In this document: in pieces, positions 1-6,061 of the stretch | How the letters are laid out: each line of letters starts with the position of its first letter | Numbering within the stretch: position 1 is the first letter of the stretch | Origin: an uncultured Bacteroidales bacterium | Lineage (GTDB): Bacteria > Bacteroidota > Bacteroidia > Bacteroidales > WCHB1-69 | Length of the DNA: 6,410 bases | NCBI GenBank assembly: GCA_937892025.1 | Contig: CALAVA010000224.1 | Location: 1-6,410 of the forward strand | Direction: 5' to 3' | Made by a program: the position numbers and the translations under genes | The notes under the pieces: model-generated | What the model was told of the DNA's origin: nothing | Seen by the model: only the letters and a program-made list of their open reading frames with translations | Database searches by the model: none

Positions 1-108
1 GATTGAGCGTTTTTTGTTTATTTGATGGAAAAAATCTTTTTTTTTATAAAATATTTAATAAAAAAATGTTACCTTTGCTATTGATGCCAAAAACCTATAT
101 GGTGATAG
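1..108. other. AT-rich leader upstream of the operon, no gene seen
   Basis: This stretch is extremely AT-rich, with long A and T runs at about 30-68. I see no recognisable protein in it. Two frames read in from the left edge. One stops at 23-25 and could be the last few codons of an upstream gene. The other stays open from base 3 to a stop at 114-116, but it encodes only low-complexity Phe/Leu/Lys-rich sequence and is probably chance. The useful content is the promoter -7 element near its right end. There is no GC-rich hairpin that would mark a terminator for an upstream gene. Confidence 0.6.
70..77 (+). promoter_or_regulatory. Bacteroidota-type promoter -7 element (TACCTTTG)
   Basis: The octamer TACCTTTG matches the Bacteroidota housekeeping sigma factor -7 consensus TAnnTTTG exactly and lies 31 bases upstream of the first start codon. 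By family knowledge transcription should begin a few bases downstream, around 82-86, giving a leader of roughly 25 bases. The usual TTTG-type -33 element is not visible at the expected distance: bases about 41-52 are a T run followed by A/T sequence. The -33 half is therefore weak or absent. No comparable element was noticed in the short gaps further down, so this probably serves the whole gene set. Confidence 0.6.
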
Positions 109-1158
109 ATGAGTAGTTTTAAATTGCATAAAATCAGTATATTAAAACAAATTATTGCTATTGCAATGCTGGGTGTGTTTACCATGTGTTTATATGGTCA
201 AGATACGCATCTTTCGCAAGTTTGGTTGGCTCCGATAGCAACAAATCCTGCTTCTGCTGGTTTTTTTGAAGGTACAGCACGGCTTGGTGCTTATTATCGT
301 ACGCAATGGCGAGCAATATCCAAACCATATCAAACAGTAGGTGTTTATTCAGATTTTGCTATCAAAAAGCGTCCTCGTCAAAAAGATATTTTTTCCATGG
401 GGGTAACCATAGAGTATGATATGGCTGGTGATTCTAAGTTTTCAACGGGGCAAGCGAATGTTATGTTTGCCTATGCACATGCCATAAATGGTAATAATGA
501 TCATTTTTTAATGGGTGGTGTTAGCGTAGGTGGTGTGCAACGGACATGGGATTATTCTCAACTGAAGTTTGATGAGCAATATCTCAATGGCTTATATGAC
601 CCTTCTGTCCCTTTAAGTGAAGTGTTTGCAGGTAATACATTCTATTTTTTTGATTGTGCCATGGGCTTGCAATGGGCATATCGGGTGAGTTCTGATTGCT
701 TTTTGTCAGCGGGAGCAAGTGTGTATCATTTGAATATGCCACATATTTCATTGTATAAAGATGATAATATTCGTTTGCCGATATTGTTTTCAGCACAATT
801 TAATGCCACCTTTTCAGTCAAAGCAAATAGTGAACTATCTCCAATGATTTATTATGGCAAGCAAGCAAAATATCAAGAGTTTATATTGGGTTTGACTTAT
901 AGTTATGTTTTCCATTTTGATAGCAAATGGTATGTGAATAAATTTAATATAGGCTTATATCACCGTTGGAATGATGCTTTGTTTTTGTCTATAGGAGGTT
1001 TGTGGAGAGATGTAAATTTTGGCTTGTGTTATGATTTTAACGTGTCTAAATTGTCAAAGGCAAGTCGGGCAAGAGGTAGTTTTGAAATCAATGTGTCTTA
1101 TATCATTAAAACACATCATATTCCAAGACCCAAAAGTATTCCTTGTTATTGGTTTTAG
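109..1158 (+). CDS. PorP/SprF-family type IX secretion outer-membrane protein
   Basis: This is a 349-residue exported beta-barrel of the PorP/SprF family, about the usual family length. In known systems these proteins sit in the outer membrane and work with PorE-like periplasmic proteins in type IX secretion or gliding. The N-terminus has a basic segment (Lys5, Lys8, Lys13) and a hydrophobic core (15-29), with probable signal peptidase I cleavage near Gly30/Gln31. The mature start 'QDTHLSQ' followed by 'NPASAG' at 46-51 is the family hallmark (QDxxFSQ...NPAxxG). 'YRTQWRAISKPYQT' at 63-76 and 'LCYDFNVSKLSKASRARGSF' at 306-325 also fit the family. The rest alternates as barrel strands, and the chain ends in Pro-Cys-Tyr-Trp-Phe with an aromatic last residue. 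The start at 109 is chosen because upstream ATGs at 84 and 99 are in another frame that stops at 114-116. It is the first gene after the promoter and lies 11 bases before the next gene. These paralogs are numerous per genome, so no specific symbol is given. Confidence 0.88.
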   Translation: MSSFKLHKISILKQIIAIAMLGVFTMCLYGQDTHLSQVWLAPIATNPASAGFFEGTARLGAYYRTQWRAISKPYQTVGVYSDFAIKKRPRQKDIFSMGVTIEYDMAGDSKFSTGQANVMFAYAHAINGNNDHFLMGGVSVGGVQRTWDYSQLKFDEQYLNGLYDPSVPLSEVFAGNTFYFFDCAMGLQWAYRVSSDCFLSAGASVYHLNMPHISLYKDDNIRLPILFSAQFNATFSVKANSELSPMIYYGKQAKYQEFILGLTYSYVFHFDSKWYVNKFNIGLYHRWNDALFLSIGGLWRDVNFGLCYDFNVSKLSKASRARGSFEINVSYIIKTHHIPRPKSIPCYWF

Positions 1159-1169
1159 TGTTTTGAAAG

Positions 1170-3437
1170 ATGAGATATAAACTTTTGCTGATTCTGTTTT
1201 TTGTTTTTGAAATAGGGAGAGTTTTTGCACAATCTTCATCTTCTTTTTTGGATATGGCCATGTATTGGGAACGTAAGGGCAATTTAAATTCTGCTGTGTA
1301 TTTTTATGATGAATTGTTTAAGGAAAATCCCATTCAACCGATAGGAGTTTATGAAAGATATGCAGCACTTACTTTACGTATATATGCTTATGCCCAAAGC
1401 GAAACCTATTACAGAAAAGTTTGTTTATCTGATAGTAGTCATGTTTATCCTCAAGCTTTTTTTTATTGGGCAATGACATTGAAAAACCTTTCAAAATATG
1501 CTGAAGCCATAGAAGCCTTACAAAAATATCAACAGACTACCGACCAAGATGCGATATTGCGAAGTCGTTTGCCTATAGAATTGGCTTTTTTGACAAGGAT
1601 ATGTTCAGGGGTGGACTCCTCGCATGTAGAAATTGAAAAATTGCCCTCGCAAATTAACACGTCTTATTCTGAATTTAATGCTATAGAAGATAACGATAAG
1701 GGTATTTTCTTTACTACACTTCGCCCTTTGTCGATAGGGAATAGCCGTTTTTTAGACGACTATTATGTTTCTCAAATATATATGTCTCCATATTCAGCCA
1801 ATGGTTTGCAAGAAAGTAGCCCCTTGAATAAAAAAATAAATAACAACAAGTATAATAATGCTGGATTTTGCTTGAATGAGGAAAAGGATAAATTGTATTT
1901 TAGTCGTTGTTTGGTTGAGGGTAAAAAAACGTATTGGCAAATTTATGTCAGTCAGTTAGATGAACATGGAGAGTGGGGGCAGCCTGTTTTGTTGCCTGCT
2001 CAAATAAATGCAGAAAACTCATCAAATATGCAGCCCTTTATTGTCAGTGAAGATAATTTTGAGGTTTTGTACTTTGTTTCTGATAGACAAGGAGGCTTTG
2101 GCGGATGGGATATTTGGTATTGCATTATGACTGCTGATTATGTAGGCGAGGCTGTGAATGTGGGGAGCATTGTCAATACGGCAGGCAATGAACTTACGCC
2201 TTTTTATCATCAAAAAACTTCAAAATTATACTTTAGTTCAGATTATCATGGAGGATATGGCGGTTTGGATATTTTTGCCGCAAAGGGTGCCTTGGGTGTA
2301 TGGAACAAACCTGAAAATTTGGGCTGCCCTATCAACTCTTCTGCTAACGATTATTATTTTTCATGCAACGAATTAGCAAATGCTGGCTATTTCGCCTCAA
2401 ATAGAGTTGGATCATTTCATGTTGGAGAATCTGTAAGTTGTTGTTATGATATTTATGGTTTTACGGTTTTGTCAGAATCACCGACATATTTCACCGATAC
2501 GATTAAATTGGCGACTTATGACCATCTAAAAGATAAAGTTACGCAGGTTTTGCCAATTACTTTATATTTTCATAATGATGAACCCAATCCGAGAAGCAAG
2601 CAAGATACTACTAATGAAAATTATGCCAATCTGCTTGAAGACTATTTAAAAATGAAAGATTTGTATAAAAAAGAATATTCCAAAGGATTAAAAGGGAGTG
2701 CTAAAATGGAGGCCGAACAAGAAATAGAAAACTTTTTTACTTCTCAAGTTGCATACGGTTTGGAATTGATAGATACGCTCAATAAATTGCTTTTGATAGA
2801 TTTGCAAAATGGGTATGAGGTGAGTTTGATTGTAAAGGGTTTTGCGAGTCCTTTGTTTACCAATGAATATAATGACAAATTATCAATGCGAAGAATTGTC
2901 AGTTTTGAAAACTATATTCATCAGCAACCTGCCTTTAAGGACTATTTGGACAGCAATAGCAATGGCGGAAAATTGCGTTTTGTTGCAGAACCGAAAGGAA
3001 TGAGTTATTCAGAAAAATATGTTAGCGATAATCCGCACGACAAAAGAAATTCTATTTATAGCATAGCAGCGGCTCGGGAAAGACGTATCCAAATTATGCA
3101 ATATGAACGCTCGCTCGATACAGACACCAAACAGGTAACAAGTTTATCGGTAGCGGCTAAATCTATTGAAATTCAGCAACGAAAAAATATTGATTTTTAT
3201 CGTTACTTTGTTGAGATACGAAATTCTGGTGCTTCTGCGTTAATAATAGATAGTGTGTCGTGTACATCAAAACAAATAGACGCTCAATTGTTCAAAAAGC
3301 AAATACAACCTAATGAAACGGAATATTTGTTAATAGAATATAAGGGTGGTTTTGATGAGTCGGAAAACTATACAATAAATATCTATTTTAATCAGACTAA
3401 TCAAGAAGCAATAATCGTAAAACCAATAGCATTGTAG
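1170..3437 (+). CDS. TPR / PD40 propeller / OmpA-like envelope protein with C-terminal DUF1573-like domain
   Basis: This 755-residue exported protein resembles PorE of the T9SS in domain order. A signal peptide covers 1-20, with cleavage after 'RVFA' before Gln21. TPR-like helices follow at about 26-125 ('AEAIEALQKY' at 111-120). A PD40/WD40-like propeller spans about 165-435, with 'SDRQGGFGGWDIW' at 304-316, 'SSDYHGGYGGLDIF' at 356-369 and 'CCYDIYGF' at 424-431. An OmpA-like domain covers about 455-645: first strand 'LYFHNDEPNP' (465-474), a long helical insert (about 485-545), 'GFASP' (557-561), 'YNDKLSMRR' (567-575) and 'RERRIQI' (636-642). In this fold Arg575 is kept, but the usual peptidoglycan-binding Asp is Ser560. 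I see no clear carboxypeptidase-regulatory domain, which PorE has. Residues about 665-755 ('RNSGASALIIDSVSC', 684-698; 'IQPNETEYLLIEY', 712-724) look like a DUF1573/ASH beta-sandwich. It probably partners the adjacent PorP/SprF barrel and bridges towards the peptidoglycan; that role is inferred. The stop codon abuts the kinase start. Confidence 0.8.
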   Translation: MRYKLLLILFFVFEIGRVFAQSSSSFLDMAMYWERKGNLNSAVYFYDELFKENPIQPIGVYERYAALTLRIYAYAQSETYYRKVCLSDSSHVYPQAFFYWAMTLKNLSKYAEAIEALQKYQQTTDQDAILRSRLPIELAFLTRICSGVDSSHVEIEKLPSQINTSYSEFNAIEDNDKGIFFTTLRPLSIGNSRFLDDYYVSQIYMSPYSANGLQESSPLNKKINNNKYNNAGFCLNEEKDKLYFSRCLVEGKKTYWQIYVSQLDEHGEWGQPVLLPAQINAENSSNMQPFIVSEDNFEVLYFVSDRQGGFGGWDIWYCIMTADYVGEAVNVGSIVNTAGNELTPFYHQKTSKLYFSSDYHGGYGGLDIFAAKGALGVWNKPENLGCPINSSANDYYFSCNELANAGYFASNRVGSFHVGESVSCCYDIYGFTVLSESPTYFTDTIKLATYDHLKDKVTQVLPITLYFHNDEPNPRSKQDTTNENYANLLEDYLKMKDLYKKEYSKGLKGSAKMEAEQEIENFFTSQVAYGLELIDTLNKLLLIDLQNGYEVSLIVKGFASPLFTNEYNDKLSMRRIVSFENYIHQQPAFKDYLDSNSNGGKLRFVAEPKGMSYSEKYVSDNPHDKRNSIYSIAAARERRIQIMQYERSLDTDTKQVTSLSVAAKSIEIQQRKNIDFYRYFVEIRNSGASALIIDSVSCTSKQIDAQLFKKQIQPNETEYLLIEYKGGFDESENYTINIYFNQTNQEAIIVKPIAL

Positions 3438-3440
3438 ATG
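3435..3440 (+). promoter_or_regulatory. Abutting stop-start junction TAG|ATG
   Basis: The TAG of the OmpA-like gene is followed directly by the ATG of the histidine kinase, with no base between them. No Shine-Dalgarno-like purine run precedes it; the upstream sequence is the coding end 'aatagcattg'. Such junctions usually mean that kinase translation depends on ribosomes finishing the upstream gene, which would tie kinase dosage to the structural protein. The coupling is inferred; the junction itself is read directly. Confidence 0.55.
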
Positions 3441-4967
3441 AAGAAAAAACAAGGGAGTCGGAATAAGCAATCAGTGTTGTGGCTGTTTATGTTGCTGATT
3501 TTTGTCGTGTTCTTTGCCGTGATGTGGTATATGAATTTCTTGGTTAATACTTTTGTGGATAAAGAAAAGGAAAAGATAAAGATTTGGGTGAATGCGATAG
3601 AACGGAAAGCCGATTTGGTGTCTTATACCGATAATTTCTTTCAAATTATAGCCGAAGATCAAGATAGGCGTGCCAATACCATAGGGCAGGCGTTTTTGAA
3701 AATTGCTACCTCCAACATCGGTGATGATATTACCTTTTATTCTGATATTATTACTGAAAATAAAACCATTCCTTGTATCTTGCTTGACAATAATTATCGT
3801 TTGTCTGATACAAAGAATCTCTCTGAAGAAGAAAAAAATGAAATTAGGACAAGTCAGGACGTGAAAGAGGTTTTGGCTCGCGATAAATATAAGATGATTC
3901 CGATAAATTATTATGGACAAGATTTTATTTATTTGTATTATAAGGAGTCAAAAATTTATACGCAATTGCGTGCCGTCTTTGATGATTTGATAAAAAGTTT
4001 TTTCAATGAGATAGTAAATAACGCTCCTTCTATTCCGGTAATAGTTACCGATTCTACTCAAACGAAAGTTCTTTTTTTTGGCAATTTGGATTCTTTACGA
4101 ATGAATCAACCTGCATATAAATCCAAAGTGCTGTCCAATATGCGGAAAGCCAATGACCCTATAAAGATTTCACTTGGACAAGAAAAGTTTTGTTATGTAT
4201 TTTATGAAGACTCTGTCTTGTTGAAATCAACTCGCTATTTTCCGATATTGTTGTTTGTGTTGCTCACCTTGTTTGTGTTTTTTGCTTATGTAGTGTATAG
4301 AAATTATCGGCAGAATGAACAAGATAGGATATGGGTAGGTATGAGCAAAGAAACTGCCCATCAATTAGGGACACCTATATCTTCTTTGATGGCATGGACA
4401 GAATTGCTTAGGGAAGAGCAAGTGAATCCAGAAATCTTACATGAGATAGATAAAGATATAGACCATTTGGAAACCATCGCCCAACGGTTTTCAAAAATTG
4501 GTTCAGAGCCAAATCTAAAAAAGGAAAATATCAATGCCGTAGTTTCAAGTTTTGTAGCTTATTTTAAAAATAGAACCTCAAGGCAAATAGACATACAAGT
4601 GAACCTTCCCGAACAAGAGGTCTATGCCGAAATTTCCACTCATCTCTTTGAATGGGTTTTGGAAAATATCTGCAAAAACGCCGTAGATGCGATGAATGGC
4701 ATAGGCACTATTACCATTAGTGTAACAGAAAACTCTCAATTTGTCATTATAGATATTACCGATACTGGCAAAGGTATAGATTCTCAATATCAAAAAACAA
4801 TATTCAAACCAGGGTTTACGACAAAAGAACGAGGCTGGGGCTTGGGTTTGACTTTGGCTCAGCGTATTATAAACCAACAACACAATGGAGAACTGAAATT
4901 AAAAGAATCTGAAATAAACAAAGGAAGTACATTTAGAATAAAATTAAGAAAGAATAAAATAAAATAA
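3438..4967 (+). CDS. Membrane sensor histidine kinase (HisKA plus HATPase_c)
   Basis: This is a 509-residue inner-membrane kinase. A basic N-terminus is followed by a transmembrane segment at about 13-36, an extracytoplasmic sensor region of about 230 residues (37-267) with no family I recognise, and a second transmembrane segment at about 268-287. A short linker leads to the dimerisation/phosphoacceptor helix: 'WVGMSKETAHQLGTP' at 299-313 with phosphoacceptor His308. The ATP-binding domain has the N box 'ENICKNAVDAM' (409-419, Asn410 and Asn414), G1 box 'DTGKGI' (442-447), F box 'FKPGFTTK' (456-463) and G2 box 'GWGLGL' (466-471), and ends near 505. It should autophosphorylate His308 and pass the phosphate to a response regulator, but none is encoded here. 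The residue after His308 is Gln, where classical HisKA proteins have Glu or Asp; Thr312 of the HxxxT motif is kept. The fold resembles T9SS-linked kinases such as PorY only in general layout, so I do not assign that symbol. It begins on the base after the upstream stop. Confidence 0.92.
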   Translation: MKKKQGSRNKQSVLWLFMLLIFVVFFAVMWYMNFLVNTFVDKEKEKIKIWVNAIERKADLVSYTDNFFQIIAEDQDRRANTIGQAFLKIATSNIGDDITFYSDIITENKTIPCILLDNNYRLSDTKNLSEEEKNEIRTSQDVKEVLARDKYKMIPINYYGQDFIYLYYKESKIYTQLRAVFDDLIKSFFNEIVNNAPSIPVIVTDSTQTKVLFFGNLDSLRMNQPAYKSKVLSNMRKANDPIKISLGQEKFCYVFYEDSVLLKSTRYFPILLFVLLTLFVFFAYVVYRNYRQNEQDRIWVGMSKETAHQLGTPISSLMAWTELLREEQVNPEILHEIDKDIDHLETIAQRFSKIGSEPNLKKENINAVVSSFVAYFKNRTSRQIDIQVNLPEQEVYAEISTHLFEWVLENICKNAVDAMNGIGTITISVTENSQFVIIDITDTGKGIDSQYQKTIFKPGFTTKERGWGLGLTLAQRIINQQHNGELKLKESEINKGSTFRIKLRKNKIK

Positions 4968-4990
4968 TTGTTAATTTAAAACTCATAAAA
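4968..4990 (+). other. Longest internal gap of the operon, A/T-only-like spacer
   Basis: These 23 bases between the kinase stop and the TPR gene start are nearly all A and T and end in an A run directly before the ATG, typical of Bacteroidota translation starts that lack a Shine-Dalgarno sequence. The best promoter-like string, TAATTTAA at 4972-4979, matches TAnnTTTG poorly at its last two positions. No hairpin is apparent. I read it as a plain spacer within the operon. Confidence 0.45.
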
Positions 4991-6046
4991 ATGAAATTGA
5001 AATTAATTCCTATTTTGCTTTTTTTATCATGTATCACACATGTTTATGCACAGCAAAAAATGATTGTTATTTCACCCAAACAAACGCAACAGGCGGAGAA
5101 ATTATACAATAGTGGTTTGGAAAAATATAATTCCAAATCATATTCAGCCGCCATTGCTGATTTACAAAAGTCCATAGAGATAAACCAAAATCTCAAGGCA
5201 AGTTATTTGTTGCTTGCGAAGGCTCAACAAGCCAATAAGCAGTCAGAGGAGGCGGTAAAGACCTTGCTATCTTATGCGGCTAAGACAGAGCGAGTGGATA
5301 GTATGTTTTTCTTAATCGCAAAAGTGTATTTTGATGAGGCAGATTATCCACAAAGCATTAATTTTCTCAATCGTGCTGTGTCAGCCTATACGCCTGCAGA
5401 TGACAAAACGATATACCTGCGTGGCTTATCCTATTATTATAATGCTCAATATGCAGAAGCGATTGCTGACCTTGACAAAGTTATTGCCCAAAATGAGGTG
5501 GCCGTTTTGTATAATGATAGGGCAACGATGAAAAAAGCCAACCATGATTATCAAGGGGCAATGGCAGATTATGAACAAGCCATCTCCTTGGATACAAATA
5601 ACGTGGAGTATATCAACAATAGGGGCGTGCTAAAGTATGAAATGGAAGATTATGATGCTGCTATTGAAGATTTTGATTATGTTATACGTTTGGATAATCA
5701 AAATTTTAATGCTTATAATAATCGTGGAATAGCCAATGCCCAATCGTTGCGTTATGAGGAAGCTTTGGCAGACTTTAACAAAGCCCTTGCTCTTCACCCA
5801 GATGTTTATCAAGTGTATAGCAACAAAGGCTATGTGTTATATAAACAGAAAAAATATGAAGAAGCCATTCAATGTTTCAATCTTGCTCTTCAACACAATC
5901 CTCAATATGGGGAAGCCTATTTGCATAGAGGCAACACCAAAGAGTTGATGAGAAACCCACAAGGAGCCTGTGAAGATTGGCAAAAGGCCGCAGATTTAGG
6001 CGTAGAAAAGGCTAAAGAATATATTAATAATCAATGTCAAAAATAA
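4991..6046 (+). CDS. Exported tetratricopeptide-repeat (TPR) protein
   Basis: This 351-residue protein has a signal peptide (1-20, 'HVYA' before Gln21) and then almost nothing but TPR helices from about residue 33 to 341. TPRs are helical protein-binding scaffolds, so a periplasmic adaptor role is likely, but the partner cannot be read from sequence. About nine repeats can be traced, for example 36-69, 104-137 and then a regular block from about 140. In that block a Tyr/Asn-rich 'YxNRG'-like helix start recurs with an exact 34-residue spacing: Arg177, Arg211, Arg245, Lys279 and Arg313. The last repeat is degenerate and ends in 'GACEDWQKAADLG' (325-337), a common C-terminal cap of bacterial TPR proteins. 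Cys14 inside the hydrophobic signal is a weak lipobox candidate (Phe-Leu-Ser-Cys), less convincing than cleavage after Ala20. No enzymatic domain is present. It sits between the kinase (23 bases) and a second TPR envelope gene (15 bases). Confidence 0.88.
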   Translation: MKLKLIPILLFLSCITHVYAQQKMIVISPKQTQQAEKLYNSGLEKYNSKSYSAAIADLQKSIEINQNLKASYLLLAKAQQANKQSEEAVKTLLSYAAKTERVDSMFFLIAKVYFDEADYPQSINFLNRAVSAYTPADDKTIYLRGLSYYYNAQYAEAIADLDKVIAQNEVAVLYNDRATMKKANHDYQGAMADYEQAISLDTNNVEYINNRGVLKYEMEDYDAAIEDFDYVIRLDNQNFNAYNNRGIANAQSLRYEEALADFNKALALHPDVYQVYSNKGYVLYKQKKYEEAIQCFNLALQHNPQYGEAYLHRGNTKELMRNPQGACEDWQKAADLGVEKAKEYINNQCQK

Positions 6047-6061
6047 GAGAGGGAAAGAATC
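6047..6061 (+). promoter_or_regulatory. Purine-rich spacer, possible weak ribosome binding site
   Basis: The 15-base gap reads gagagggaaagaatc and is almost all purine, with an AGAGGG core 7-12 bases before the ATG at 6062. This is the closest thing to a Shine-Dalgarno sequence in the window; the other starts have none. Most Bacteroidota genes do not rely on such sites, so its importance is uncertain. Confidence 0.3.

Noticed and set aside
29..48. A run followed by T run (aaaaaatcttttttttt), possible terminator
   Set aside because: The potential stem is A:T only with a loop too small to form. There is no GC-rich hairpin, so it does not qualify as an intrinsic terminator.
3..116. Frame open from the left edge to a stop at 114-116, overlapping the first gene start
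   Set aside because: It encodes low-complexity Phe/Leu/Lys/Met-rich sequence from A and T runs, contains the promoter element, and has no recognisable domain. The frame that ends at 23-25 is as likely to be the end of a neighbour.
3471..3920. 149-residue open frame on the minus strand inside the kinase gene
   Set aside because: It lies wholly antisense to well-supported kinase sequence, is rich in Ile and Phe as expected from reverse reading, and has no domain.
4578..4883. 101-residue minus-strand open frame opposite the kinase ATP-binding domain
   Set aside because: The plus strand here carries the N, G1, F and G2 boxes of the kinase. The reverse reading has no recognisable motif.
3438..4967. 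Assigning the kinase as PorY of the type IX secretion regulatory system
   Set aside because: The general layout fits, but so do many two-membrane-segment kinases. No PorX-like regulator or diagnostic motif is present in the window, so the symbol is not supported.
4972..4979. Possible internal promoter TAATTTAA ahead of the TPR gene
   Set aside because: It misses the conserved final TG of TAnnTTTG and has no -33 partner that stands out from the AT-rich background.
5030..5032. Cys14 of the TPR protein as a lipoprotein cleavage site
   Set aside because: Phe at -3 is a poor lipobox match, and a good signal peptidase I site follows at Ala20/Gln21.
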